Notes: a model not told the origin generated them from the sequence alone. DNA of 14,726 nucleotides from Solobacterium sp. (GCA_017543005.1 JAFWEA010000228.1:1-14726); one strand, 5' to 3'. Counted from the first letter of the stretch, positions 6,512-13,630 are shown. Numbers and translations are program-made.

Positions 6512-6536
6512 ACCGGGCAATGCCCGGTTTTATTTT
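6512..6536 (+). terminator. Terminator of the rhomboid gene
   Basis: A perfect 7-bp stem ACCGGGC (6512-6518) / GCCCGGT (6522-6528) with a 3-base loop is followed by TTTATTTT. It begins directly after the stop codon. Confidence 0.82.
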
Positions 6537-6544
6537 GAGCATTG

Positions 6545-6573
6545 TTCACATTCATTTCACATTGCCGTATTAC
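6545..6573 (+). promoter_or_regulatory. htrA promoter with an 11-bp-period direct repeat
   Basis: TTCACA (6545-6550) as -35, a 17-base spacer and TATTAC (6568-6573) as a modest -10 fit a SigA-type promoter. Transcription would start near 6580. The octamer TTCACATT occurs at 6545-6552 and again at 6556-6563, exactly one helical turn apart. This is the pattern of an OmpR-class response-regulator site, and htrA genes of Bacillota are often under such two-component control (CssRS, CiaRH). Confidence 0.45.
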
Positions 6574-6587
6574 AGTAATGACTGTAA
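6570..6587. promoter_or_regulatory. Palindromic operator candidate at the htrA start site
   Basis: TTACAGT-AATG-ACTGTAA is a perfect 7-bp inverted repeat with a 4-base centre. It overlaps the predicted -10 and the transcription start, where a bound repressor would block initiation. The cognate protein cannot be named. Confidence 0.4.
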
Positions 6588-6603
6588 GCAGAAAGGAGTA
6601 TAA

Positions 6604-8022
6604 ATGATGGAAGAAAATTACTCTGAACATACGGAAGAAATCACAGAAGAAAAATCTGCAGAAACAAAGCCGGAAACCGCTGAAACAGAAGCGGCCCCGG
6701 CCCCGGAAAGTGAGCCGGTTACGGTAAGTGAAACAGCTGCCGAGCCGGAAAGTGAACCGGCAGCAGAACCGGAAAAGATTGTCCTGACAGAATCAGCCTC
6801 GGAGGAAATCAGAATGGCTGATGGCCATGATCTGAGCCGCGAGGAAGTACTGGAGCTGATCCGCACGGAAATGGCCGGACAGAAGAGCGCCAGGAGTCAT
6901 CCGGTCCTGGTTGCCGGGCTGGCAGCCCTGGTCGGGCTTGGGGCAGGCTTTGGCGGCGGTTATGCGGCCTATGAAAGACTGCAGCCGGAAGCCGGTGAAC
7001 CTGCCGGCGAGACCGAGACCATCCCGCAGCAGAACACCCAGCCGGTAGCGGCCTACAATACAGGCGGTGAGCTGTCGCTGCAGCAGATTGCGGCCAAGGC
7101 TTCCCCGACCGTCGTTGAAATCCGCACGGAGGTAACCGGTGAATACTATGCCTTTGGCTTCTTTGGCGGCGAGTACACTTCGCAGGCGGCCGGCAGCGGT
7201 GTCATCCTTTCCGATGACGGCTACATCATCACAAACAACCATGTTGTTGCGGATGCCAAGGAGATTACCGTCACCCTCTATGACGGCACGGAATATCCGG
7301 CTGAAGTCATCGGGGCCGACAGCAAGAGCGACATTGCCGTCATCCGCATTGACGCAAAGAACCTGCCGGCGGCTGAAACCGGTGATTCCTCGGCCCTGCA
7401 GGTCGGCGATACCGCCGTGGTCATCGGCAATCCGCTGGGCACCCTCGGCGGGACGGTCACCAACGGCATCATCTCCGCAGCCAGCCGGGAAGTCACCATC
7501 AACCGTGAAGCCATGACGCTGATCCAGACCAACGCAGCCATCAACTCCGGTAATTCCGGCGGCGGTCTGTTTGACGGCTATGGCCGGCTGATCGGCATCG
7601 TCAACGCCAAGGACTCCGGCACCACTTCCTCCGGTGCGACCATTGAAGGTCTCGGCTTTGCCATCCCGATCAATGAAGCCCTGGACGTTGCCCAGCAGCT
7701 GATAGAAAAAGGCTATGTCACCGACCGGGCCACCATCGGGGTCATGCTCAGCACCATCACCAATACAAACGGCCGCTATACACCGGGCCTGTATATCAGT
7801 GAAGTGCTCACCGGAACCGGGGCGGAGAAAGCCGGCCTGGAAATCGGTGACCGGATCATCGCGGTGGATGGCCAGGATGCGGACACTTACGAAAAACTGT
7901 CCCGCTATCTGAAAGGCAAGAACATCGGCGATACCATTACATTGACGATTTTCCGGGATGACAAGGAAATGGACATCGACGTCACCCTGGGTGAAGCGCA
8001 GAACACAAAGAAAAAGGACTGA
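6604..8022 (+). CDS. htrA: Membrane-anchored HtrA/DegP-like serine protease
   Basis: A 472-residue S1C-family protease with one membrane anchor. Residues 1-98 form an acidic Glu/Pro/Ala/Thr-rich cytoplasmic tail. Residues 99-123 are the transmembrane helix ('HPVLVAGLAALVGLGAGFGG', in part). The trypsin-like domain (about 157-365) contains the triad H213 in 'TNNHVVADA', D243 in 'KSDIAVIRID' and S318 in 'NSGNSGGGLFD'. A single PDZ domain follows (about 375-462; 'GLYISEVLTGTGAEKAGLEIGDRIIAVDG', in part). It degrades or guards misfolded proteins on the outer face of the membrane. Length is normal for Bacillota HtrA apart from the long tail. AGGAG lies 5 bases before the ATG at 6604 and 8 before the adjacent ATG at 6607, so either may be used. 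It is transcribed alone, between two terminators, from a promoter with likely stress-regulator sites. Confidence 0.93.
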   Translation: MMEENYSEHTEEITEEKSAETKPETAETEAAPAPESEPVTVSETAAEPESEPAAEPEKIVLTESASEEIRMADGHDLSREEVLELIRTEMAGQKSARSHPVLVAGLAALVGLGAGFGGGYAAYERLQPEAGEPAGETETIPQQNTQPVAAYNTGGELSLQQIAAKASPTVVEIRTEVTGEYYAFGFFGGEYTSQAAGSGVILSDDGYIITNNHVVADAKEITVTLYDGTEYPAEVIGADSKSDIAVIRIDAKNLPAAETGDSSALQVGDTAVVIGNPLGTLGGTVTNGIISAASREVTINREAMTLIQTNAAINSGNSGGGLFDGYGRLIGIVNAKDSGTTSSGATIEGLGFAIPINEALDVAQQLIEKGYVTDRATIGVMLSTITNTNGRYTPGLYISEVLTGTGAEKAGLEIGDRIIAVDGQDADTYEKLSRYLKGKNIGDTITLTIFRDDKEMDIDVTLGEAQNTKKKD

Positions 8023-8031
8023 CGCAGAACC

Positions 8032-8069
8032 AAAAAAAGAATCGGGAGAATTCAATTCTCCCGATTTTT
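8032..8069. terminator. Bidirectional terminator between htrA and the DUF1667 operon
   Basis: A perfect 10-bp stem ATCGGGAGAA (8041-8050) / TTCTCCCGAT (8056-8065) with a 5-base loop is flanked by seven A on the left and five T on the right. It serves the convergent htrA (+) and the DUF1667 gene (-). Confidence 0.88.
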
Positions 8070-8085
8070 CATTTTGTTTTGATGC

Positions 8086-8463
8086 TCAGTTTTCCAGGCG
8101 GCGCATGGATCTTGAGGCAATGACATCTGCCCCGGTATGCAGCAGGTCATGCACCAGGACCTGGTCCGCCTCCACCGGTGCTTCCACGGTAATATCCCGG
8201 ATGACATCCATGGCTTCCGCCATCAGATCAAGCGGGATATCGCTGCTGGTGATGACCGGCAGAACCCGGTGTTCCCCGTTGAGGATCCGGACGGTTGAAG
8301 TCAGAATCCGCATCGGCCGGATGCATTCCTGTTCGGCATATTCCTTGCCCCGCGGACAGGTATTGCCGGTGACGCTGAGAATTGTCTGCCCTTCCATCTC
8401 CACCTGGACCCGGCAGCCCATCGGGCAGTTGACACAGATCAGTTCTTTTGTTGTCGTCATCAT
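8086..8463 (-). CDS. DUF1667 small cysteine-cluster protein
   Basis: A 125-residue protein with a CxxCxxxC cluster (C10, C13, C17) plus C36 and C47 in 'ELICVNCPMGCRV...NTCPRGKEYAEQEC'. This is the DUF1667 pattern, similar to the Fe-S cluster end of molybdopterin oxidoreductases, so it probably binds a [4Fe-4S] cluster. It is the last gene of the operon: its ATG overlaps the stop codon of the FAD oxidoreductase gene (8460-8463), with AGGAA a few bases upstream. A second ATG follows immediately (8460). In related Bacillota and spirochaetes this small protein accompanies the same two flavoproteins, like GlpC with GlpA and GlpB, so an electron-transfer role is inferred. There are no membrane segments. 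Confidence 0.85.
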   Translation of the reverse strand: MMTTTKELICVNCPMGCRVQVEMEGQTILSVTGNTCPRGKEYAEQECIRPMRILTSTVRILNGEHRVLPVITSSDIPLDLMAEAMDVIRDITVEAPVEADQVLVHDLLHTGADVIASRSMRRLEN

Positions 8464-9716
8464 GCGTTCCTTTCCCTGACTTCCACAGCCAGTTCACTGC
8501 CGTCTGCCGGCAGATCTGCCGGATTCAGCTTTAGTCTTTCCATAACTGAAGGCATCAGTTTTCTTCTGACCGAACGGCGGATCACTTCGCCGTCCTTTTT
8601 CAGCAGGACTTCGGCCGTATCAAACTGGGCTGTTACCCGGAAGAACAGTTCACACGGCTGCGCCATATCGGCGTGCACATGACCCGGTACGATATAGCTG
8701 ACGCCATCCCCGGCTTTCAGGGTGATGTCCGCACTGTCATTCTGCTGTTTCTTCAGCCAGCGCAGGGCCCCTTCGGCGGCCCTTGCGGACTCCAGCGTGA
8801 CAAAGTCAACCAGGTCGTGGACATGCAGACCGTTGCCGCAGGCAAAGATACCCGGCACGGAGGTCATATAGTTTTCATCGACAACCGGGCCGCGGGTGCG
8901 CGGGTTCATGCGGATCCCGGCTTCATCAGCCAGATGATTCTCCGGAATCAGACCGATGCTGAGCAGCAGCGTATCCACATCATAGTGGACTTCACTGCCC
9001 GGGATCGGCTTGAGATGCTCATCCACTGCGGACACATCGATTCCTTCCAGCCGGTCACGGCCGTAGATATGCGTGACGGTATGGCTGAGATACAGCGGGA
9101 TATCGAAGTCTTCCAGACACTGCTTGATATTCCGGGGCAGGCCGTTGGAATACGGCATCAGTTCGGCTACACCGTAGACCTTTGCGCCTTCCAGCGTCAT
9201 GCGTCTGGCCATGATCAGACCAATGTCGCCGGACCCCAGGATAAACACCTTCCGGCCCACCATGTATCCGTCAATATTCAGATAGCGCTGCGCCTGGCCG
9301 GCGGTATAGACACCGGCCGGCCGGTCACCGGGGATTTCCACGGCGCCGCGGCTGCGTTCATAGCAGCCGACGGCCAGGATGATGATATCGGCCGTAACGG
9401 TCTGATACCCTTCTTCCGGATTGACATATTCAATGGTCCGGTCGGCATGCATATGCGTGACCATCGTATTGCAGAGAACCCGGACGTTCAGTTCCTCGGC
9501 CTGGCGGATAAACCGTTCGGCATAGGCCGGTCCTGACAGCTGTTCATTGAAGGTCTGCAGACCGAAGCCGTTATGGATGCACTGCTGCAGAATACCGCCC
9601 GGTTCGCCGTCCTTTTCCAGCACGATAATATCATTCAGTCCATTCTTTTTCAGCGTTACCGCGGCTGCCAGTCCGGCGCTGCCGCCGCCGATTATGACTG
9701 CATCATAGTGTTTCAT
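8460..9716 (-). CDS. FAD/NAD(P)-dependent oxidoreductase of the GlpABC-like operon
   Basis: A 418-residue flavoprotein of the pyridine nucleotide-disulfide oxidoreductase fold. The FAD-binding dinucleotide motif 'VIIGGGSAGLAAA' is at residues 7-19 and a second, NAD(P)-binding motif 'VFILGSGDIGLIMARR' at about 157-172. The C-terminal FAD contact 'VPGIFACGNGLHVHDLVDF' is at about 293-311. 'LQQCIHNGFG' (43-52) has a cysteine seen in this family, but there is no CxxxxC redox pair, so it is not a classical disulfide reductase. The last ~80 residues form an extra domain. The ATG overlaps the previous stop by one base (TGATG), and the next gene overlaps its end by four, so the three are co-translated. 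It probably passes electrons between the GlpA-like dehydrogenase and NAD(P) or the Fe-S protein. Confidence 0.85.
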   Translation of the reverse strand: MKHYDAVIIGGGSAGLAAAVTLKKNGLNDIIVLEKDGEPGGILQQCIHNGFGLQTFNEQLSGPAYAERFIRQAEELNVRVLCNTMVTHMHADRTIEYVNPEEGYQTVTADIIILAVGCYERSRGAVEIPGDRPAGVYTAGQAQRYLNIDGYMVGRKVFILGSGDIGLIMARRMTLEGAKVYGVAELMPYSNGLPRNIKQCLEDFDIPLYLSHTVTHIYGRDRLEGIDVSAVDEHLKPIPGSEVHYDVDTLLLSIGLIPENHLADEAGIRMNPRTRGPVVDENYMTSVPGIFACGNGLHVHDLVDFVTLESARAAEGALRWLKKQQNDSADITLKAGDGVSYIVPGHVHADMAQPCELFFRVTAQFDTAEVLLKKDGEVIRRSVRRKLMPSVMERLKLNPADLPADGSELAVEVRERNA

Positions 9717-11143
9717 CAGCGGTTCTCCTTTTCCAGAATGCGGGAATTCCGGGAATCCAGCAGTACTTCAGTCAATGGGATATTCAGTTCCCGGGCCAGA
9801 ATCGCCGCCACCCGCGGTTCACAGAAGCCGCCCTGGCAGCGGCCCATGCCTGGCCGCACTCTCTTCTTGACACCCTTGATGCTGCGGGCTCCGCACGGGC
9901 CGTGTATGCAGTCAATGATTTCCTGTTCGCTGATCTGTTCACAGCGGCAGATAATCCTGGCATACAGCGGTTGCCGGCGGATCATTTCATCTCTTTCTTC
10001 CGACTTCAGGTCATTCATGACCACCGGTGCCGGTCTGGTCATGACCGCAGCCGGATTATCTTCCAGCGCCAGATACTTCTTTACGAAGTTGTCCAGAATA
10101 TATTCGGCGATTGCCGGGGCACTGGCCAGACCCGGTGAATCAATGCAGGCCGCATGCACAAATGCCGGCGCATCCGGCAGTTCCTCAATCAGGAAATCCT
10201 TGGAGGTCCCGGAGGCTCTGATGCCGGCAAACGAGCGGATGACATTCCGCAGCGGCGGATTCTTCATGGTCTTCTGCAGCTGCTGGCGCACACTCTCAAG
10301 TCCGGCAAACGAAGTCTCTTTCTTGTCGGCATCCTCTATCAGTTCCGACGTTGGTCCCAGCAGGGTGTTGCCATGGACAGTCGGCACTGCCAGAACACCC
10401 TTGCCCTTGGCTGTCGGCACCGGGAAGATTACCCGGCTGACATAATCGATATCCGAATCGATGACGAAGTATTCGCCCCGCTTCGGAGTCAGTTCGAAAT
10501 CAACCTGGTCACTGACCATGTGATCAATGGCTTCCGTACCGGTTCCGGCCGCGTTGATGACCATTCTGGCCGTATAGGCCTGATCACCGCTCTTGACCCG
10601 GTATCCTTCCGGAAGCTTTTCAATGCCTGTCACTTCCGTATTCAGGAACAGTTCCACACCGTTGCGGATGGCTGTTTCCATGGCCGCATAGGCCACTTCC
10701 CACGGATAGATCAGGCAGGTCTCGGGAATGGACAGTACTTTGGTCACATTATCCGAAAGATTCTTTTCCAGACTTCTGGCGGTATCGCCGTCCAGCAGTT
10801 CCCAGGCGATGCCGCGCTTTTCAGCCCGCTCCGCCAGAACATCGAGTTTCTCTTCCTCTTCTTCGCCTACGGCCGCAATAAAAGCGCCTGTGTTTTTTAT
10901 GATGCAGTTTAAATCCCGGCACAGTTGGGGATACATCCGTGCCCCTTTTACATTCAGCAGGGCCTTCATTGTCCCGTCTTCCGGATCATAGCCGGCATGA
11001 ACAATGGCGGAATTGGCCATTGTCGTTCCGTTGGCAACATCGTTATCCTTCTCCAGCACCGCGACCTTGAGACGGTACTTTGACAGGTCATATGCCACCA
11101 GTGAGCCGACGATTCCGGAGCCGATAATTATGATATCGTACAT
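9716..11143 (-). CDS. GlpA-like FAD-dependent dehydrogenase with C-terminal [2Fe-2S] BFD domain
   Basis: A 475-residue flavoprotein, first gene of the operon. Residues 1-370 form a DAO-type FAD fold: 'DIIIIGSGIVGSLVAYDLS' (3-21), 'LEKDNDVANGTTMANSAIVHAGYD' (30-53, in part) and 'VINAAGTGTEA' (195-205). The C-terminal ~80 residues are a BFD-like [2Fe-2S] domain with C399, C401, C436 and C441 in 'IICRCEQ...GMGRCQGGFC'. This layout matches anaerobic glycerol-3-phosphate dehydrogenase GlpA-like proteins, which oxidise glycerol 3-phosphate to dihydroxyacetone phosphate. No glycerol kinase or facilitator gene is in the window, so a related 2-hydroxyacid or polyol-phosphate substrate is possible. The ATG at 11143 has AGAGGT 8 bases upstream. 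Confidence 0.85.
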   Translation of the reverse strand: MYDIIIIGSGIVGSLVAYDLSKYRLKVAVLEKDNDVANGTTMANSAIVHAGYDPEDGTMKALLNVKGARMYPQLCRDLNCIIKNTGAFIAAVGEEEEEKLDVLAERAEKRGIAWELLDGDTARSLEKNLSDNVTKVLSIPETCLIYPWEVAYAAMETAIRNGVELFLNTEVTGIEKLPEGYRVKSGDQAYTARMVINAAGTGTEAIDHMVSDQVDFELTPKRGEYFVIDSDIDYVSRVIFPVPTAKGKGVLAVPTVHGNTLLGPTSELIEDADKKETSFAGLESVRQQLQKTMKNPPLRNVIRSFAGIRASGTSKDFLIEELPDAPAFVHAACIDSPGLASAPAIAEYILDNFVKKYLALEDNPAAVMTRPAPVVMNDLKSEERDEMIRRQPLYARIICRCEQISEQEIIDCIHGPCGARSIKGVKKRVRPGMGRCQGGFCEPRVAAILARELNIPLTEVLLDSRNSRILEKENR

Positions 11144-11177
11144 GATGGTTTACCTCTTTCCGAATCAGTCTATGCCT

Positions 11178-11186
11178 ATTATAACA
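11178..11186 (-). promoter_or_regulatory. Extended -10 promoter of the GlpA-like operon
   Basis: The minus strand reads TG-T-TATAAT, a perfect extended -10, 34 bases before the ATG at 11143. A second TATAAT lies at 11192-11197, just upstream, and may be an alternative. It comes directly after the terminator of the SGNH gene. No -35 is convincing. Confidence 0.55.
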
Positions 11187-11197
11187 GACAGATTATA

Positions 11198-11228
11198 GAA
11201 AAGAGTCCCCCTTCATCAGGAGAACTCT
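11198..11228 (-). terminator. Terminator of the SGNH hydrolase gene
   Basis: On the minus strand AGAGTTCTCC pairs with GGGGGACTCT (ten pairs, two G-T) around a 7-base loop and is followed by TTTTC. It lies about 20 bases after the stop codon at 11246. Confidence 0.65.
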
Positions 11229-11245
11229 GATACTGAATGATTTGG

Positions 11246-12808
11246 TTACTGCGGCTGGTCCTGCTGCGCAGGGGCGGGATTTTCCGGCTGCGGATCCGGC
11301 TCAGGAGCCGGATGCAGTGAACAGTCTGTCCCGGCCGGATAAGAGCCGCCATCCGGACACGTCACATTCGGGGCAGGATGCAGCGAGCAGTCTGTCCCAG
11401 CCGGATATGAGCCCCCGTCAGGACACGTCACATTCGGGGCAGGATGCAGCGAGCAGTCCGTACCCGCAGGGTATGACCCGCCGTCAGGACATGTCACATT
11501 CGGCGCAGGATGCAGCGAACAGTCCGTGCCCGCCGGATATGTTCCGCCATCCGGACATGTAATATCAGGTGCGGGGGTCGGGGTTGCCGTTTGAGATGGA
11601 GATGGTGTCGGGGTCGGATTTGAAGATGCTGTCGGGGTTGAAGTTGCCTCCGGCGTCCCGGACGCATCCGGCGATGGCGATGCCGTGCTTTCCGCCTCTA
11701 CCGTGCAGGCACCTGTCTGTGTATCAACCGTATACTTTTCATCACAGACGCAGACCTTCTTTTCTTCGTTATAAGTCCCGTTTACACAGTCCATTGCCGG
11801 CGTCGAAGTCGCTTCCGCTGTCTTCTCAGGTTTTTCTGTTGCCGCGGTCGGTTCCGGTTCAGACGGATCCTCGGTGAATTCTTCTTCATTCAGCGGATTG
11901 ATCTTGATCAGACCATCCGGTACACCGATGATGCCCGGAATGGAAGCCAGCGGCTTCGGCCGGTCGTCTTCCGTGATATAGGCATGCGTGCGGATATACT
12001 TGAACAGTGCCACCTGCCCCTTCTGGTCCAGATGCAGACCGTCAGCCACCATATAGCCCGGTCTGGCATAGCCGGTATCCTTGTCCTTCAGCGCTTCAGC
12101 CGAGTTCAGATACTTCCAGTCATTCTTCTTGCACATCTCGGCAATTGCCTTGTTGTAGGCATCAATCTGGATCATGGAAACATTCGTGTAATCACGGACC
12201 TTGCTGACCGGCGGAATGCTGTTGATAATGATGTCCGCATACGGATATGCATTCTCGATTGTCTTGATCTGTGCTTCATAACGGCTGATGAACGATGTGG
12301 CATCCGTGCTGTTTCCGTACAGATTGTTTGTGCCGAACGTAATGATAACCCGTTCCGGCTGCAGGATTTTAACTGCCTGCGGCATGGTATACCGGCCGGT
12401 GTAGAAATCCATGCAGGCCAGGCTGGAAATTGCGTCGATGCCCATGCCGACAACGCCGATTGTATTGTTCTTGGTGCTGAACGTCTTTTTTGTTTCCGGA
12501 TCAAGCACTCTGATGAAGCGGGCCGTATTGGAATCACCCAAGAACAGGGTGGAATCAATATACTCCTGACCGGCATCCTCGGTTTCCATCAGCACGGTGC
12601 TTTCCAGTTCAGTGGTATCCAGAACACCCTCACTGGCATCATACTTCTCATCAATGTCAGCGGTCGGTTCCGGCTCCGGCTCCGGTTCCGGTGCTTTTGG
12701 CCGGGTCAGAACCACACCAAGTGCGATGCAGAGAACCACTGCTGCCGCAATGCTTCCCACGGCCAAAGGTTTGATCGTATATGTCTTTTTATTAATTTTT
12801 ACCTTCAT
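11246..12808 (-). CDS. Membrane-anchored SGNH/GDSL hydrolase with C-terminal cysteine repeats
   Basis: A 520-residue exported protein. Residues 1-12 are basic and 13-35 form a signal anchor. A short Pro-Glu linker (38-50) precedes an SGNH hydrolase domain (about 80-280). Its blocks are 'LFLGDSNTARF' (catalytic S93), 'GMG' (121-123), 'ITFGTNNLYG' (156-165) and 'VADGLHLD' (D256, H259). Such domains deacylate surface glycans or esters; the substrate is unknown. Residues about 340-370 hold a small Cys motif (C341, C353, C355, C368) resembling half an EGF module. A Ser/Thr/Pro linker follows, then four 22-residue repeats with two Cys each (415-502) and a Pro/Gln tail. There is no LPXTG motif. The Shine-Dalgarno is poor: AAGG lies about 17 bases upstream of the ATG, so the start may be nearly leaderless. 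The only neighbour is a divergent Sel1-repeat gene. Confidence 0.85.
   Translation of the reverse strand: MKVKINKKTYTIKPLAVGSIAAAVVLCIALGVVLTRPKAPEPEPEPEPTADIDEKYDASEGVLDTTELESTVLMETEDAGQEYIDSTLFLGDSNTARFIRVLDPETKKTFSTKNNTIGVVGMGIDAISSLACMDFYTGRYTMPQAVKILQPERVIITFGTNNLYGNSTDATSFISRYEAQIKTIENAYPYADIIINSIPPVSKVRDYTNVSMIQIDAYNKAIAEMCKKNDWKYLNSAEALKDKDTGYARPGYMVADGLHLDQKGQVALFKYIRTHAYITEDDRPKPLASIPGIIGVPDGLIKINPLNEEEFTEDPSEPEPTAATEKPEKTAEATSTPAMDCVNGTYNEEKKVCVCDEKYTVDTQTGACTVEAESTASPSPDASGTPEATSTPTASSNPTPTPSPSQTATPTPAPDITCPDGGTYPAGTDCSLHPAPNVTCPDGGSYPAGTDCSLHPAPNVTCPDGGSYPAGTDCSLHPAPNVTCPDGGSYPAGTDCSLHPAPEPDPQPENPAPAQQDQPQ
11303..11566 (-). repeat. Four tandem 66-bp coding repeats
   Basis: Four in-frame 66-bp units encode residues 415-502 of the SGNH hydrolase. 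Each unit encodes x-(I/V)-T-CPDGG(T/S)YPAGTDC-SLHPAP. The protein units differ at only three positions, and the DNA differs by scattered third-position changes, so selection on the peptide is suggested. Units two and three are closest at the DNA level. There are no spacers, so this is not a CRISPR array. Confidence 0.9.
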
Positions 12809-12817
12809 AATGAATTT

Positions 12818-12846
12818 ATTTTATACCTTTTTGTGACTGCTGTCAT
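12818..12846 (-). promoter_or_regulatory. Promoter of the SGNH hydrolase gene
   Basis: On the minus strand ATGACA (12841-12846), a 17-base spacer and TAAAAT (12818-12823) each match consensus at five of six positions. Only nine bases separate the -10 from the ATG at 12808, so the transcript would be almost leaderless, in keeping with the lack of a Shine-Dalgarno. Confidence 0.45.
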
Positions 12847-12861
12847 GATTTGGTGTAGAAT
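12831..12861 (+). promoter_or_regulatory. Possible promoter of the Sel1-repeat gene
   Basis: TTGTGA (12831-12836) and TAGAAT (12856-12861) are separated by 19 bases, a long spacer. The -10 ends 10 bases before the ATG at 12872, so the leader would be very short. It physically overlaps the divergent SGNH promoter. Confidence 0.3.
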
Positions 12862-12871
12862 GGGTGAACAT

Positions 12872-13459
12872 ATGAGCAATCAAAATGAAATTATCCGCAT
12901 GGAAGCGGAAACACTTGCGACGATCGGTGACGCCTACTACAGAGGTCTGGGAGTCGAGCAGAATTATGATGAAGCCCTGAAGTTTTATCAGAAAGCTGCC
13001 GGCATGGGAAATGCCAGATCCCTGTCCAGAATCGGGCTCTGCCATGAACAGGGTTTCGGCACAAAGAAAGATCTCGAAGCCGCCTTTTCCTGTTATGAAG
13101 ACGCTTCGGAACAGGGCGATGTCTTCGGACTGATCAAACTGGGCGACTTCTACCGTGACGGCGTTCCCCATCTGGTGCAGAAAGACCTGCAGACAGCTTC
13201 CGAGTACTATCTGGATGCTCTGGAACAGGTCCAATACGGCCGGGATCTCTGGTATGCCCCAGATGTCTATCTGCGGGTGGCCGACTTCCTCAAGGACGGG
13301 ATCGTAACGGAAAAGAATCTGCATTCAGCCTATGATTTTTATGTTTCGGCAGCGGAAGGCTTCATGCACCGGATCGAAAACGGTGATCTCGACTGTGCCG
13401 ACAGCCTGGACCTGGCGGAGGAAGGAGCCGAAGCGTGCCGCCGCAGTCTGGGGCAGTAA
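12872..13459 (+). CDS. Sel1-like (tetratricopeptide-type) repeat protein
   Basis: A 195-residue soluble protein made almost wholly of Sel1-like helical repeats. These include 'LATIGDAYYRGLGVEQNYDE' (about 11-30) with 'ALKFYQKAAGMGN', 'SLSRIGLCHEQGFGTKKDLE' with 'AAFSCYEDASEQGD', 'GLIKLGDFYRDGV' with 'TASEYYLDALEQ', and a fourth unit ending 'SAYDFYVSAAEG'. The pattern LGxxYxxGxGVxxDxxKAxxWYxKAAxxG is plain. Such proteins act as adaptors in protein-protein contacts; there is no signal peptide and no enzyme domain. I chose the ATG at 12872 because GGGTGA lies 4 bases upstream; the in-frame ATG at 12860 has no Shine-Dalgarno and falls in the predicted -10. The reading frame is open far upstream, but that is antisense to the SGNH gene. 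No clear terminator precedes the tRNA-Ser gene. Confidence 0.87.
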   Translation: MSNQNEIIRMEAETLATIGDAYYRGLGVEQNYDEALKFYQKAAGMGNARSLSRIGLCHEQGFGTKKDLEAAFSCYEDASEQGDVFGLIKLGDFYRDGVPHLVQKDLQTASEYYLDALEQVQYGRDLWYAPDVYLRVADFLKDGIVTEKNLHSAYDFYVSAAEGFMHRIENGDLDCADSLDLAEEGAEACRRSLGQ

Positions 13460-13512
13460 ACGGAGATACGGAAAACATATCAAAATTTACTCTTCCCAGG
13501 CCCATCATCTTG

Positions 13513-13521
13513 TGCTATTAT
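13513..13521 (+). promoter_or_regulatory. Extended -10 promoter of tRNA-Ser
   Basis: TG-C-TATTAT ends 18 bases before the tRNA 5' end. A start near 13528 would give a short leader removed by RNase P. No -35 is evident. Confidence 0.45.
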
Positions 13522-13539
13522 AGTTAAGCACTTGATCTT

Positions 13540-13630
13540 GCAAGATTACTCAAGTGGTTGAAGAGGCAGGCTTGGAAAGCTTGTAGACCTGTAACAGGGT
13601 GCCAGGGTTCGAATCCCTGATCTTGCGCCA
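13540..13630 (+). tRNA. tRNA-Ser (anticodon GGA)
   Basis: The acceptor stem GCAAGAT / ATCTTGC is perfect, with discriminator G and an encoded CCA. The anticodon stem CAGGC / GCTTG encloses TTGGAAA, with GGA at 13574-13576. A long variable arm and the T-arm CCAGGGTTCGAATCCCTG complete a class II serine tRNA that reads UCC and UCU. Confidence 0.96.

Noticed and set aside
6793..8055. 420-codon minus-strand open frame opposite htrA
   Set aside because: Composition is that of an antisense shadow (Asp/Gly/Val/Arg-rich without motifs), and the sense strand encodes a complete protease with all catalytic residues.
11242..11562. Plus-strand open frame through the 66-bp repeats
   Set aside because: The repeat keeps the opposite frame open by periodicity (66 is a multiple of 3). 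There is no ribosome site and no family resemblance.
11303..11566. Tandem repeats considered as a CRISPR array
   Set aside because: Units are contiguous without unique spacers and encode a conserved peptide in frame.
11984..12871. Plus-strand frame running into the Sel1-repeat gene
   Set aside because: It is antisense to the SGNH hydrolase; Sel1 homology begins only after the ATG at 12872, which has its own GGGTGA site.
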